A stretch of 64,000 nucleotides of DNA from positions 62,001-126,000 of the forward strand of contig CABIWJ010000005.1 in assembly GCA_902362455.1 (NCBI GenBank), written 5' to 3'. Positions 1-8,265 of this stretch are shown one piece after another. This DNA comes from Eubacteriaceae bacterium (GTDB lineage Bacteria; Bacillota; Clostridia; Lachnospirales; Lachnospiraceae). Below the pieces are notes generated by a model. It was given only the letters and a program-made list of their open reading frames with translations, searched no databases and was not told the DNA's origin. The stretch's first letter is position 1, and every line of letters starts with the position of its first letter. Position numbers and translations under genes: made by a program.

Positions 1-2
1 TA

Positions 3-728
3 GAAACAGGATTTTCGGCAATAGGAAATATGACACAGAACTTCATTGGAATGGCAACCTGGTTAGATCCACTTCGTGAGAATTCATTTCCACAGAACTG
101 GACAATCTATTATTGGGCATACTGGATGGTATGGTGTGTGGCTACTCCATTCTTTATTGGTAAAATTAGTAAGGGAAGAACAGTTAAAAATACGGTACTT
201 GGTGGCTATGGATGGGGTCTTGCAGGAACGTTTACATCATTTATTATTCTTGGTAACTATGGTCTGGCACAGCAGATGAAGCATGGCCTTGATGTAAGTG
301 GAAGTATTGCAGCAAATGGCGATTATTCAGCAGCTATTATGAAAATATTTGATACGTTGCCATTGTCAAGCATAGGACTTATTCTTCTGGTAATAACCAT
401 GATAGCTTTCTATTCAACAACTTTTGATGCACTTACAATGGTAATATCATCATACTCATATAAGAAATTAAAAGTTGATGAAGAACCTGATAAGAAAGTC
501 AGAACATTCTGGGCGATTATGTTTATATTATTCCCGATAGCATTAATTTTCTCAGAGAATTCAATGTATAGCCTGCAATCGGTATCGATTATTGCAGCAT
601 TTCCAATTGGAATAATAGTAATAATGATAGTAGCAAGTTTCTTTAAAGATGCTAAGAAATATTTAGAGGAGAAAGAAAAACCAGTGATTTGCGAAGAAGA
701 TAAAAAAGAGACTGAAGCTAATAAGTAG
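3..728 (+). CDS. BCCT-family transporter, C-terminal part (cut by window edge)
   Basis: The reading frame is open from base 3, so the gene starts outside the window; an ATG at 30 is internal. About 241 residues are visible. The segment NWTIYYWAYWMVW followed by the GKISKGRT loop matches the conserved central helix of the betaine/carnitine/choline transporter (BCCT) family, in which tryptophans line the substrate site. Four further hydrophobic stretches follow (around GWGLAGTFTSFIILG, IGLILLVITMIAFY, FWAIMFILFPIALIF and IIAAFPIGIIVIMIVASFF), then a charged cytoplasmic tail rich in Lys and Glu. The protein would import a quaternary ammonium compound, but the exact substrate cannot be read from this part. 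A stem-loop terminator lies about 160 bases downstream, separating it from the surface-protein array. Confidence 0.85.
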   Translation, partial: ETGFSAIGNMTQNFIGMATWLDPLRENSFPQNWTIYYWAYWMVWCVATPFFIGKISKGRTVKNTVLGGYGWGLAGTFTSFIILGNYGLAQQMKHGLDVSGSIAANGDYSAAIMKIFDTLPLSSIGLILLVITMIAFYSTTFDALTMVISSYSYKKLKVDEEPDKKVRTFWAIMFILFPIALIFSENSMYSLQSVSIIAAFPIGIIVIMIVASFFKDAKKYLEEKEKPVICEEDKKETEANK

Positions 729-888
729 AAATATTATAATATTAATATTCATAAAAACATTATCGATATAGTAGTAAATACTAATAAATATTGTTTAATA
801 AATTAGTACTGAACTAATTGAACTTTGAAAATTAATATGGTAAAAAATAATTTTATATGCTAGTATATAAATATAGCTAGTAGTAAAG

Positions 889-928
889 GCGGTAAGAAGT
901 GTTGGGTGCAGATTTCTTACCGCTTTTT
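889..928 (+). terminator. Rho-independent terminator after the BCCT gene
   Basis: A perfect 10-bp stem (GCGGTAAGAA at 889-898 pairing with TTCTTACCGC at 914-923) with a 15-base loop is followed by TTTTT. It lies in the 367-base gap between the transporter and the first surface-protein gene. I see no other clear signal in that gap apart from AT-rich sequence. Confidence 0.85.
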
Positions 929-1095
929 GATAACTAATGATTTGAATGATTCATAAATGTACGCAGGTTATATAAAAATATGAAATAACAGATTCTATAT
1001 TTTGGAAACAGTGGATAATTTATGATGAGGTACACAGGAAAGATATAAAAAAGCAGATTTTGTATTAAGAAAAACAATGGAAATGGAGAGAAGTT

Positions 1096-2736
1096 ATGAA
1101 AAAGTCAGAGAAAGCTATGGTATGTCAAATAAGACGTAGACATATATGCACAATTATGATTGCAATTATGGCTATGATTGTATTCAACATATGGTTTAAC
1201 AGTGTAGAAACTATTGCGGCAGAAACTACAGATATTGTAACGTTTAGCCGGCAGAAATTTACTGAATCTACGTATTCGTTAAAAATAATAGAAATTCATT
1301 TTGTTTCGAAGAAGGATTTGCGGGGAAATGTATTAACAGAAATTAATAAGCAGTCAGGACAGGACATAAGTGTTAAGCAGGATGGCTCTGTAAAGGTATT
1401 TTTGATAGATACAAATAAAGCATATGTGGTAAGTATGAATAATAAGACGATGCAGCCGGATACATGTGCATATATGTTTTCTGATTACATGAGACTTTTA
1501 AAAATCGATTTTACGAATTTCTATACAGGAAATGTAACCAGTATGAAATATATGTTCAGGAGATGTTATGACATAACAAGTATAGATGTAAGTAAGTTTG
1601 ATACACGTAATGTAACTGACATGCAATATATGTTTGCAGATTGTGAGAGTTTGAATTTTCTTAATCTGTCGAATTTTAATACTAAGAAAGTAACATATAT
1701 GCAGTATATGTTTATGGGCTGTACACATTTGAAAGATGTCAATGTATCAAGCTTTAATACGCGCAATGTAACAGATATGAGATATATGTTTGAAGGCTGT
1801 GGTCTTACAAGTATAGATGTAAGTAACTTCGACACATCTAAAGTAACTGACATGGCATCTATGTTTGCAAGCTGTGGTAACTTAAGACACTTAGATGTGA
1901 GTAACTTTGATACATCCAAAGTTACTAATATGTCGGTTATGTTTGGTAGCTGTAGGAATTTAGCAGAATTAGACGTGAGCAACTTTGATACATCTAAAGT
2001 AACCAATATGGGAGGAATGTTTCGAAATATCTATGAAATAAGAGAGTTAGATTTGTCTAATTTCAATACTTCTAATGTTAAGAGTATGTATCAGATGTTT
2101 TATGGCTGTGATAAATTAAAAAGTTTAGATCTGGCTAATTTTGATACATCTAAAGTTACGGACATGACGAAAATGTTCTGGTTTTGTGATGAGCTAAAAA
2201 AAATCGGTGCAAGCAGCAGTTTTAAAGTAAATGTGGAAGCACCGGAAATGTTCGAATATTGTTATGACCTTGAAGGAGGAAGTGGAACAAAATATGTAAT
2301 TGGCGGGAACAACATCGGTTCAGAATTTGCACACATAGATGGAGGAAGCAGTAATCCCGGATATTTTACAAGGACAGGCTGGAAGAAGCAGGGCAATAGC
2401 TGGACTTACATTAAAATTGACGGAAAAAAGACAAAAGGCTGGAAACAGGTTAAGCATAAGTGGTATTATTTTAATGGTTCAGGAATAATGCAGACAGGCT
2501 GGAAGCAGATTAATGGCAACTGGTTCTATTTTAATACTTCAGGTGAGATGAAGACAGGCTGGGGTAAGATTAATAATAAATGGTATTATTTTAATTCAGC
2601 AGGTCATATGCAGACTTCCAAGTGGATAGGTGGAACATATTATGTGAAAGCTGACGGAACAATGGCTATATCTCAATGGGTAGATAATGGCAGATATTAT
2701 GTCGGCGCAGACGGAAAATGGGTAAAGAAAGGTTAA
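1096..2736 (+). CDS. Secreted BspA-like (DUF285) repeat protein with wall-binding repeats
   Basis: A 546-residue exported protein. A basic N-terminus and hydrophobic core (residues about 1-43, ending IAAET) form a Sec signal peptide. Residues about 45-140 are a small domain shared by all five paralogs here (FVSKKDL, GQDIS, YVVSMNN motifs). From residue 141 there are nine 26-residue DUF285 / TIGR02167-type repeats of the pattern NFDTSKVTDM..MF..C..L..LDVS, then a cap ending in HIDGGSSNPGYF. Residues about 429-546 are Gly-Trp/aromatic CW_binding_1-type repeats ending in the module YYVKADGTMA...YYVGADGKWVK. The family is known for adhesive surface proteins; the ligand here is unknown. ATG has an upstream AATGGAGAGAAG ribosome site. 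The next gene starts 4 bases after its stop, so the two are probably translationally coupled. Confidence 0.9.
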   Translation: MKKSEKAMVCQIRRRHICTIMIAIMAMIVFNIWFNSVETIAAETTDIVTFSRQKFTESTYSLKIIEIHFVSKKDLRGNVLTEINKQSGQDISVKQDGSVKVFLIDTNKAYVVSMNNKTMQPDTCAYMFSDYMRLLKIDFTNFYTGNVTSMKYMFRRCYDITSIDVSKFDTRNVTDMQYMFADCESLNFLNLSNFNTKKVTYMQYMFMGCTHLKDVNVSSFNTRNVTDMRYMFEGCGLTSIDVSNFDTSKVTDMASMFASCGNLRHLDVSNFDTSKVTNMSVMFGSCRNLAELDVSNFDTSKVTNMGGMFRNIYEIRELDLSNFNTSNVKSMYQMFYGCDKLKSLDLANFDTSKVTDMTKMFWFCDELKKIGASSSFKVNVEAPEMFEYCYDLEGGSGTKYVIGGNNIGSEFAHIDGGSSNPGYFTRTGWKKQGNSWTYIKIDGKKTKGWKQVKHKWYYFNGSGIMQTGWKQINGNWFYFNTSGEMKTGWGKINNKWYYFNSAGHMQTSKWIGGTYYVKADGTMAISQWVDNGRYYVGADGKWVKKG

Positions 2737-2740
2737 GTTT

Positions 2741-4984
2741 ATGAATATTTTAAAGAAGTTAAAAGTTAATAATAAGAAATATGGTAAGCATATTATGGCA
2801 TTGGTGATTATGGCATTAATGCTGGTTGTATCCGGATTTATTACAGATATGAAGGAAGTTCAGGCAGCAGATAATGCTAAAGTTATCATGTTAAAGAAAT
2901 CTAAATTAAAGGCTGCAGTTCCTGACAGTGCTAAAAATATTGTATTTATTTCGAAAAAGGATATTAGGTCAGATATATCTGCAAAGATAGATAAATTAAC
3001 AGGTACAGATATAAGCATTGATGGTGACAGTTCCATATGTGTGTATTTGGTTGGTGATACATATTATGTAGTAAGCATGAATAATGCAATAATGGCTATA
3101 GATGAATGTGATATGCTTTTTAAATATTATTCACAATTAGAAACGGTTGAATTTCGCAACTTTGATATACGTTATGTAGAAAGTATGAGTTATATGTTTG
3201 AAAGATGTCAAAGCCTTAAGAAAATAGATTTAAGTGGACTTGATGCGCGATATGTAACAGATATGTATGGGATGTTTAGTAACTGCTATGACCTCACAGA
3301 GGTTAACCTGAGCGGACTTAATACGGAAAATGTGACTAATATGGGAGATATGTTTGAAAAGTGCAGGGAACTTACAAAAGTTAATTTAAGCGGAATTAAT
3401 ACTAAAAATGTGGACAGTTTTGTTGGCATGTTTAGTGAGTGTAGTAATCTCAAGGAACTTGATCTTAGCAGTTTCAATACGGGTAGTGCGAGAAAAATGG
3501 ATCAAATGTTTGCAGAATGTTCTATGCTTGAAAAACTGGATGTAAGCAGTTTTAATACGGAATATGTTACCAGTATGAGATATATGTTTAAAAATTGTGA
3601 CTCTCTAACAAGTCTTGATTTAAGAGGATTTAATACGCGATATGTCATAGATATGGGAGCCATGTTTATGAATTGTGGGAAACTTACAACACTTAATTTA
3701 AAAGCATTCAGAACTGATAATGCCAGTAATATGGGCTGCATGTTTTCAGGCTGCACATCACTTAAAAGTATAGACGTAAGTCATTTTAATACGGAATATG
3801 TATCAAATTTTAACGGAATGTTTGAAAATTGCAGTTCATTAACCTCAATAGATGTAAGCAAATTTAAAACATCAAGGGCTGGAATGTGGGGGATGTTTAT
3901 GGGTTGTAGTTCATTACAAAGCATAGACATAAGTAATTTTGAATTCAACGAGGCAGAATGGCTTGAGAGTATGTTTGAAGGATGCTCGTCACTCAAAAGC
4001 ATAAAGATGCCTAAAGCCAAGGCTGCGAATGTTACAAGAATGGCAAAGATGTTTCAAGGCTGTAAGCAGCTAAAAAGTATAGATGTAAGCTGGATAACAT
4101 CAGATTCTATATACACAATTGAGAATATGTTTAACGGGTGTACATCATTACAGAGTGTTAATCTTGGCAATCTTAATACGAAGAAAATAAGTGATTTCAG
4201 CTATATGTTTGGTGATTGTACATCATTGCAGGGAGTCAATTTAAGTTCATTTGATACAAGAAATGGAAGTAAATTTGATGGAATGTTTAAAAATTGCAGA
4301 GCTTTAACAAGTGTTAGCTTAAGAAGCTTCTCTACTGCAAAAGCTACATCATTTGACAGCATGTTTGAAAATTGTAATGCACTCAAATCGGTATATGTTA
4401 ATAAATTTGATGTAGGAAGCGCAACTGTGAATAATATGTTTAGAAATTGTTATAGCATTACAGGAGGCAATGGCACAAAGTATTCAGGTTCAAAGAGTGC
4501 ATATGTGCGTATAGACGGTGGAAGTGCGAAACCGGGCTATTTAAATAAAGTTGGTTGGATTAAAAAAGGAAACAAGTGGACATATAAAAAACTTGATGGA
4601 AGTCTTCAGACAGGCTGGATGAATCTTGATAAAAAATGGTATGCATTTAATGCTAATGGTGAAATGTATTCTGCTTGCTGGGTTAAATCAAGTGGAAAAT
4701 GGTATTATGTTAATGAGTCAGGCGAAATGCAGACGTCAAAATGGCTGAAATTAAGCAATAAATGGTATTATGTAGGTAAAGATGGAATAATGCAGACAGG
4801 TTGGCAGCAGATAAATAAAAAGTGGTATTGTTTTGATGCCAGTGGTGTAATGCAGACATCTAAGTGGATAAGCAATACTTATTATGTAAAAGCTGATGGA
4901 ACCATGGCAGTATCTGAATGGGTAGATGGTGGCAAATATTATGTCGGAGCTGACGGCAAGTGGGTTAAAGGGGCAAAGAAGTAG
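2741..4984 (+). CDS. Secreted BspA-like (DUF285) repeat protein with wall-binding repeats
   Basis: A 747-residue paralog of the preceding gene. The signal peptide covers residues about 1-43 (ending VQAADN), the shared N-terminal domain follows, and sixteen 26-residue repeats plus a cap run from about residue 140 to 567. The repeats are more degenerate than in the neighbours (for example FRTDNASNMGCMF and ITSDSIYTIENMF). Wall-binding aromatic repeats fill about 604-747. The start lies 4 bases after the previous stop, and its ribosome site (AAAGAAAGG) sits inside the previous gene. The last 170 bases of coding repeat are almost identical to the 3' end of the gene at 6123-8216, which points to recent gene conversion. 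Function beyond surface display or adhesion is not readable. Confidence 0.9.
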   Translation: MNILKKLKVNNKKYGKHIMALVIMALMLVVSGFITDMKEVQAADNAKVIMLKKSKLKAAVPDSAKNIVFISKKDIRSDISAKIDKLTGTDISIDGDSSICVYLVGDTYYVVSMNNAIMAIDECDMLFKYYSQLETVEFRNFDIRYVESMSYMFERCQSLKKIDLSGLDARYVTDMYGMFSNCYDLTEVNLSGLNTENVTNMGDMFEKCRELTKVNLSGINTKNVDSFVGMFSECSNLKELDLSSFNTGSARKMDQMFAECSMLEKLDVSSFNTEYVTSMRYMFKNCDSLTSLDLRGFNTRYVIDMGAMFMNCGKLTTLNLKAFRTDNASNMGCMFSGCTSLKSIDVSHFNTEYVSNFNGMFENCSSLTSIDVSKFKTSRAGMWGMFMGCSSLQSIDISNFEFNEAEWLESMFEGCSSLKSIKMPKAKAANVTRMAKMFQGCKQLKSIDVSWITSDSIYTIENMFNGCTSLQSVNLGNLNTKKISDFSYMFGDCTSLQGVNLSSFDTRNGSKFDGMFKNCRALTSVSLRSFSTAKATSFDSMFENCNALKSVYVNKFDVGSATVNNMFRNCYSITGGNGTKYSGSKSAYVRIDGGSAKPGYLNKVGWIKKGNKWTYKKLDGSLQTGWMNLDKKWYAFNANGEMYSACWVKSSGKWYYVNESGEMQTSKWLKLSNKWYYVGKDGIMQTGWQQINKKWYCFDASGVMQTSKWISNTYYVKADGTMAVSEWVDGGKYYVGADGKWVKGAKK

Positions 4985-5031
4985 AATGAAAAACAAGAAT
5001 ATAGAATAAGTTAAGTGAATGTATAAAATAA

Positions 5032-5066
5032 AGTGGTTGCTGTGAGAATTATAGTAACAACTTTTT
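5032..5066 (+). terminator. Probable terminator after the first two DUF285 genes
   Basis: AGTGGTTGCT (5032-5041) pairs with AGTAACAACT (5053-5062) with one mismatch and one G-U pair, and is followed by a run of T. It lies just upstream of the XRE cassette promoter and would insulate it. Confidence 0.6.
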
Positions 5067-5101
5067 ACAAAATAATATAAATTTATATAGACAAAAATTA
5101 A

Positions 5102-5131
5102 TTGACATTTTATCGGTATACCGATAAAATG
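5102..5131 (+). promoter_or_regulatory. Sigma-A promoter with embedded 26-bp palindromic operator
   Basis: TTGACA (5102-5107) and TAAAAT (5125-5130) are separated by exactly 17 bases. A perfect 26-base palindrome runs from 5106 to 5131, centred on CGGTATACCG, and therefore fills the whole spacer and the -10 box. The predicted transcript start (about 5137) leaves a leader of only about 14 bases. This is the layout expected for a tightly autoregulated HTH gene; the binding protein is inferred to be the product of the next gene. Confidence 0.85.
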
Positions 5132-5150
5132 GTTTTAAGAGGTGAAGACT

Positions 5151-5669
5151 ATGGATTTTGTTGCAGAATTAAAAAAGCAAAATATGAATATTAGAGTATG
5201 TTCACAAAAGAGTTGTATTCCATATGCAACGCTTTATCCAATAATAAAAGGACAGGTTGATTTGGGAACATGCACGTATTACACTGTAGAAAAACTTGCT
5301 AAAGTTTTAGGATATCGTCCGGATCAGATAGTTTATCATAAGGAAGATTTCCAGACATTTAGAAACAATCTTCATCATGATATAAAGAGAAATGATTTAC
5401 AAACAGTGTTAGGAATTATTGAATGTGAAGATGTAGAATATTATCGATTTCATAGCGACTATATTAAAATGTTATATCTTGTTGCTACAGTTGACTACAT
5501 CAGTAAGAAATATGATATTCCTTTGTGTGACAAATATAATGACATGCGAAATATGAAACTTGAAAAACCATTTTATGTGGGGGATTCTATGATTACAAAT
5601 AAAAAATCCGGTATTAAAGAATTTGCTAAATATAACATTATAGAAGGGGATTTGTACGATGCAGTATAA
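5151..5669 (+). CDS. XRE-type HTH regulator, probable autorepressor/antitoxin-like
   Basis: A protein of about 172 residues. Residues 1-60 look like a Cro/CI-type helix-turn-helix: an inter-helix segment CIPYATLYPIIKGQVDL followed by VEKLAKVLGYRPDQI. The C-terminal half (about 65-172) is a helical domain that I do not recognise. The start is set at ATG 5151 because AAGAGGTG lies 6 bases upstream; a GTG at 5142 would leave no room for a ribosome site after the predicted transcript start near 5137. The gene overlaps the next reading frame by 11 bases, as in toxin-antitoxin or two-gene immunity cassettes. The palindrome covering its promoter suggests autorepression. Antitoxin identity is an inference from layout only. 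Confidence 0.6.
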   Translation: MDFVAELKKQNMNIRVCSQKSCIPYATLYPIIKGQVDLGTCTYYTVEKLAKVLGYRPDQIVYHKEDFQTFRNNLHHDIKRNDLQTVLGIIECEDVEYYRFHSDYIKMLYLVATVDYISKKYDIPLCDKYNDMRNMKLEKPFYVGDSMITNKKSGIKEFAKYNIIEGDLYDAV

Positions 5670-6071
5670 AGGGAGAATTACAAGAGAAAATGCATTTGAG
5701 ATAATAAAACAGTTTGCAAAGGAATATCGAAAAGAACTGGGAAAAGTTCCGGGAGAGATTATGATATTTCTGATGCTATTGGTGTAATGATTAGTGAGAT
5801 GGAAATAGGTAATGTAATTACTTTTGAAGATATTCAAAATGCATATACAAAATTGTATAATGATAAATTATCTGAAGAATTAATGAATCAAATGAAGCTG
5901 ATTTGTAATATGAATTTGGAAGAGTTAAAATCATATTATGGTAAACAAAATACATCTGAGCAGGAAATGGGTGAAAAAATTGTTACTTATATTGATGAAG
6001 GTGCTAATATCAATACGCATAATGTAGATGAAGTAATTGCAAAAATCAAAGAAAAATTAATAAAACAATAG
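5659..6071 (+). pseudogene. Partner of the XRE regulator, broken by a frameshift
   Basis: ATG 5659 overlaps the end of the XRE gene and opens a frame that stops after 42 codons. The neighbouring frame continues sensibly (DISDAIGVMISEMEIGNVITFEDIQNAYTKL and onward) to the stop at 6071. One inserted or deleted base around 5742-5757 would restore a single protein of about 136 residues. That protein is helical and charged, with no domain that I recognise. An ATG at 5787 could start the C-terminal 94 residues alone, but no good ribosome site precedes it. If this was the toxin of the pair, the cassette is now inactive. A sequencing error cannot be excluded. Confidence 0.6.
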
Positions 6072-6122
6072 TAAAGATAAAGATTGAAAATATATATTAT
6101 TTCAGAGAAAATGGAGGAACTT

Positions 6123-8216
6123 ATGAAAATGAATAAGAAAAAGATCACTAAAAGTATAAGATGTGTAATTACAACATTGGTTGTGATTATGACAATTCTT
6201 ATTGGAAGTATGTATGTTAATTATGTAAAGGCTGATGCGGCAGAGAATATAGAAATATTTAATGATCGCGTGATGCGTAAAGCCATTGATGCTGACTGCG
6301 AAGAAATCATATTTATTTCTAAAAAGGATCTTCCTAAAACTGTGGCAGATAAGATAAACAAAATGAATGGAATAGACCTAAGTGAAAAAATGAATGGTTC
6401 AATAAAGCTATTTAAAATTGATAATTCATACTATATTGTCAGTATGAATAATGCCATAATGTCAATATCGGCTGGTGACTTTATCTTTTCGTATTATAAA
6501 GAATTAAAAAGCATAAAGTTTAATAATTTTGATACACGATATGTAACTGATATGAAATATATGTTTGCAGAAAGCGGGAAGCTTAAAGAACTTGATTTAA
6601 GTGGCTTCAATACAAGTAAAGTTACAGATATGTCTAGAATGTTCCAAGGCTGTAGTAGTCTTGAGAAAGTAAATATAAGCTCATTTAATACTAAAAATGT
6701 AACAAGTATGTATGGAATGTTCGATGGATGTAAGGTGCTTAAGAATATTGATGTTAAGGGATTTGATTCCCGGAATGTAACAAATATGGGCACGATGTTT
6801 CTTGGGTGTAATGCACTTGAGAATATCAATGTTAAGGGATTTGACACTCGAAATGTAACAGAGATGGGCTATATGTTCAGCGGCTGTGAATTATTAACCG
6901 GTATTGATGTAAGCTCATTTAATACATCTAAGACAACTAGTGTTGTTGGAATGTTTTATGGATGTACATCATTAAAAAGTATAGATGTAAGTAATTTTGA
7001 TACGCGTAATATACAATATATGACAGCAATGTTTGCTGATTGCAGTTCATTAACACAGATAGATGTAAGTAATTTCAGAACTCCAAAACTTATTACGATA
7101 GCGGGGATGTTTAATAATTGCAGCAAATTAAGAAGCATAGATATAAGTAATTTTGATACAAGTAATGTAGAAACAATTTATAGAATGTTTGCTGGCTGCA
7201 AATTGCTTACTAATCTTAAGCTGCCCAAAACTAAGATTACTAAAGTAGATGATATGGAAGAATTATTTAATGACTGTTCGTCTTTAAGAAGTGTAGACTT
7301 AAGTATATTTGATACGAAGAATGTAAAATACTTTGACAAAATGTTTAGAAATTGTTATTCACTAACCAGTCTGGACCTGACAACTTTTACAACAACAAAC
7401 GCAATAAAAATGAACAATATGTTTGAAAGCTGTATTGCATTGAAATCTGTATATGTGAAGAATTTTGATACAGCAAATGCTCAGAGAAAAAATATATTTA
7501 AGAATTGTTATAGTATTGTAGGTGGCGAAGGAACAAAATATTCAGTGGATAAAGATGAATATGCAAGAATAGATGGTGGAAGTTCTAAGCCGGGCTACCT
7601 TAGACAAGTTGGCTGGATTAAAAAGGGGGCAAAATGGAGTTATAAGAATTATGATGGAAGTCTTAAGACAGGCTGGCAGCAGATAAATAAAAGGTGGTAT
7701 TATTTCAATGCAAATGGAGTAATGCAGACAGGCTGGCAACAGATAAATAAGAAGTGGTATCATTTCAATGCAAGCGGAGAGATGCAGACAGGCTGGCAGC
7801 AGATAAATAAAAAGTGGTATTATTTCAATGCAAATGGAGTAATGCAGACAGGCTGGCAACAGATAAATAAGAAGTGGTATCATTTCAATGCAAGCGGAGA
7901 GATGCAGACAGGTTGGCAGCAGATAAATAAAAAGTGGTATTATTTCAATGCAAATGGAGTAATGCAGACAGGCTGGCAGCAGATAAATAAAAAGTGGTAT
8001 TATTTCAATGCAAGTGGAGAGATGCAGACAGGTTGGCAGCAGATAAATAAAAAGTGGTATTGTTTTGATGCCAGTGGTGTAATGCAGACATCTAAGTGGA
8101 TAAGCAATACTTATTATGTAAAAGCTGATGGAATCATGGCAGTATCTGAATGGGTAGATGGTGGCAAATATTATGTCGGAGCTGACGGCAAGTGGGTTAA
8201 GAGTGCTAAAAAATAA
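6123..8216 (+). CDS. Secreted BspA-like (DUF285) repeat protein with amplified wall-binding repeats
   Basis: A 697-residue paralog. The start at ATG 6123 is chosen because GGAGG (6113-6117) sits 5 bases upstream; an in-frame ATG further up lies before the ribosome site. The signal peptide covers residues about 1-39 (VKADAAEN), then comes the shared N-domain, twelve 26-residue DUF285 repeats plus cap (about 134-460), and wall-binding repeats (about 496-697). Seven of the wall repeats (7671-8090) are near-identical 60-base units arranged as alternating 120-base pairs, a recent tandem amplification. It follows the broken XRE cassette by about 50 bases and precedes another DUF285 gene by about 50 bases, with no terminator seen between the two. 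Confidence 0.9.
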   Translation: MKMNKKKITKSIRCVITTLVVIMTILIGSMYVNYVKADAAENIEIFNDRVMRKAIDADCEEIIFISKKDLPKTVADKINKMNGIDLSEKMNGSIKLFKIDNSYYIVSMNNAIMSISAGDFIFSYYKELKSIKFNNFDTRYVTDMKYMFAESGKLKELDLSGFNTSKVTDMSRMFQGCSSLEKVNISSFNTKNVTSMYGMFDGCKVLKNIDVKGFDSRNVTNMGTMFLGCNALENINVKGFDTRNVTEMGYMFSGCELLTGIDVSSFNTSKTTSVVGMFYGCTSLKSIDVSNFDTRNIQYMTAMFADCSSLTQIDVSNFRTPKLITIAGMFNNCSKLRSIDISNFDTSNVETIYRMFAGCKLLTNLKLPKTKITKVDDMEELFNDCSSLRSVDLSIFDTKNVKYFDKMFRNCYSLTSLDLTTFTTTNAIKMNNMFESCIALKSVYVKNFDTANAQRKNIFKNCYSIVGGEGTKYSVDKDEYARIDGGSSKPGYLRQVGWIKKGAKWSYKNYDGSLKTGWQQINKRWYYFNANGVMQTGWQQINKKWYHFNASGEMQTGWQQINKKWYYFNANGVMQTGWQQINKKWYHFNASGEMQTGWQQINKKWYYFNANGVMQTGWQQINKKWYYFNASGEMQTGWQQINKKWYCFDASGVMQTSKWISNTYYVKADGIMAVSEWVDGGKYYVGADGKWVKSAKK
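7671..8090 (+). repeat. Seven tandem 60-bp repeats in a 120-bp higher-order pattern
   Basis: The sequence repeats with exact 60-base periodicity, each unit encoding a 20-residue wall-binding repeat (GWQQINKKWYYFNANGVMQT type). Alternate units are more alike than adjacent ones (NANGV versus NASGE versions), so 120-base blocks were copied. Differences between matching blocks are one or two bases, consistent with recent slippage or unequal crossing over. Confidence 0.9.
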
Positions 8217-8265
8217 GTAGAAAGCTAATGTAACATCTGCTTTGCAAAACGGAGGAATTAAAAGA

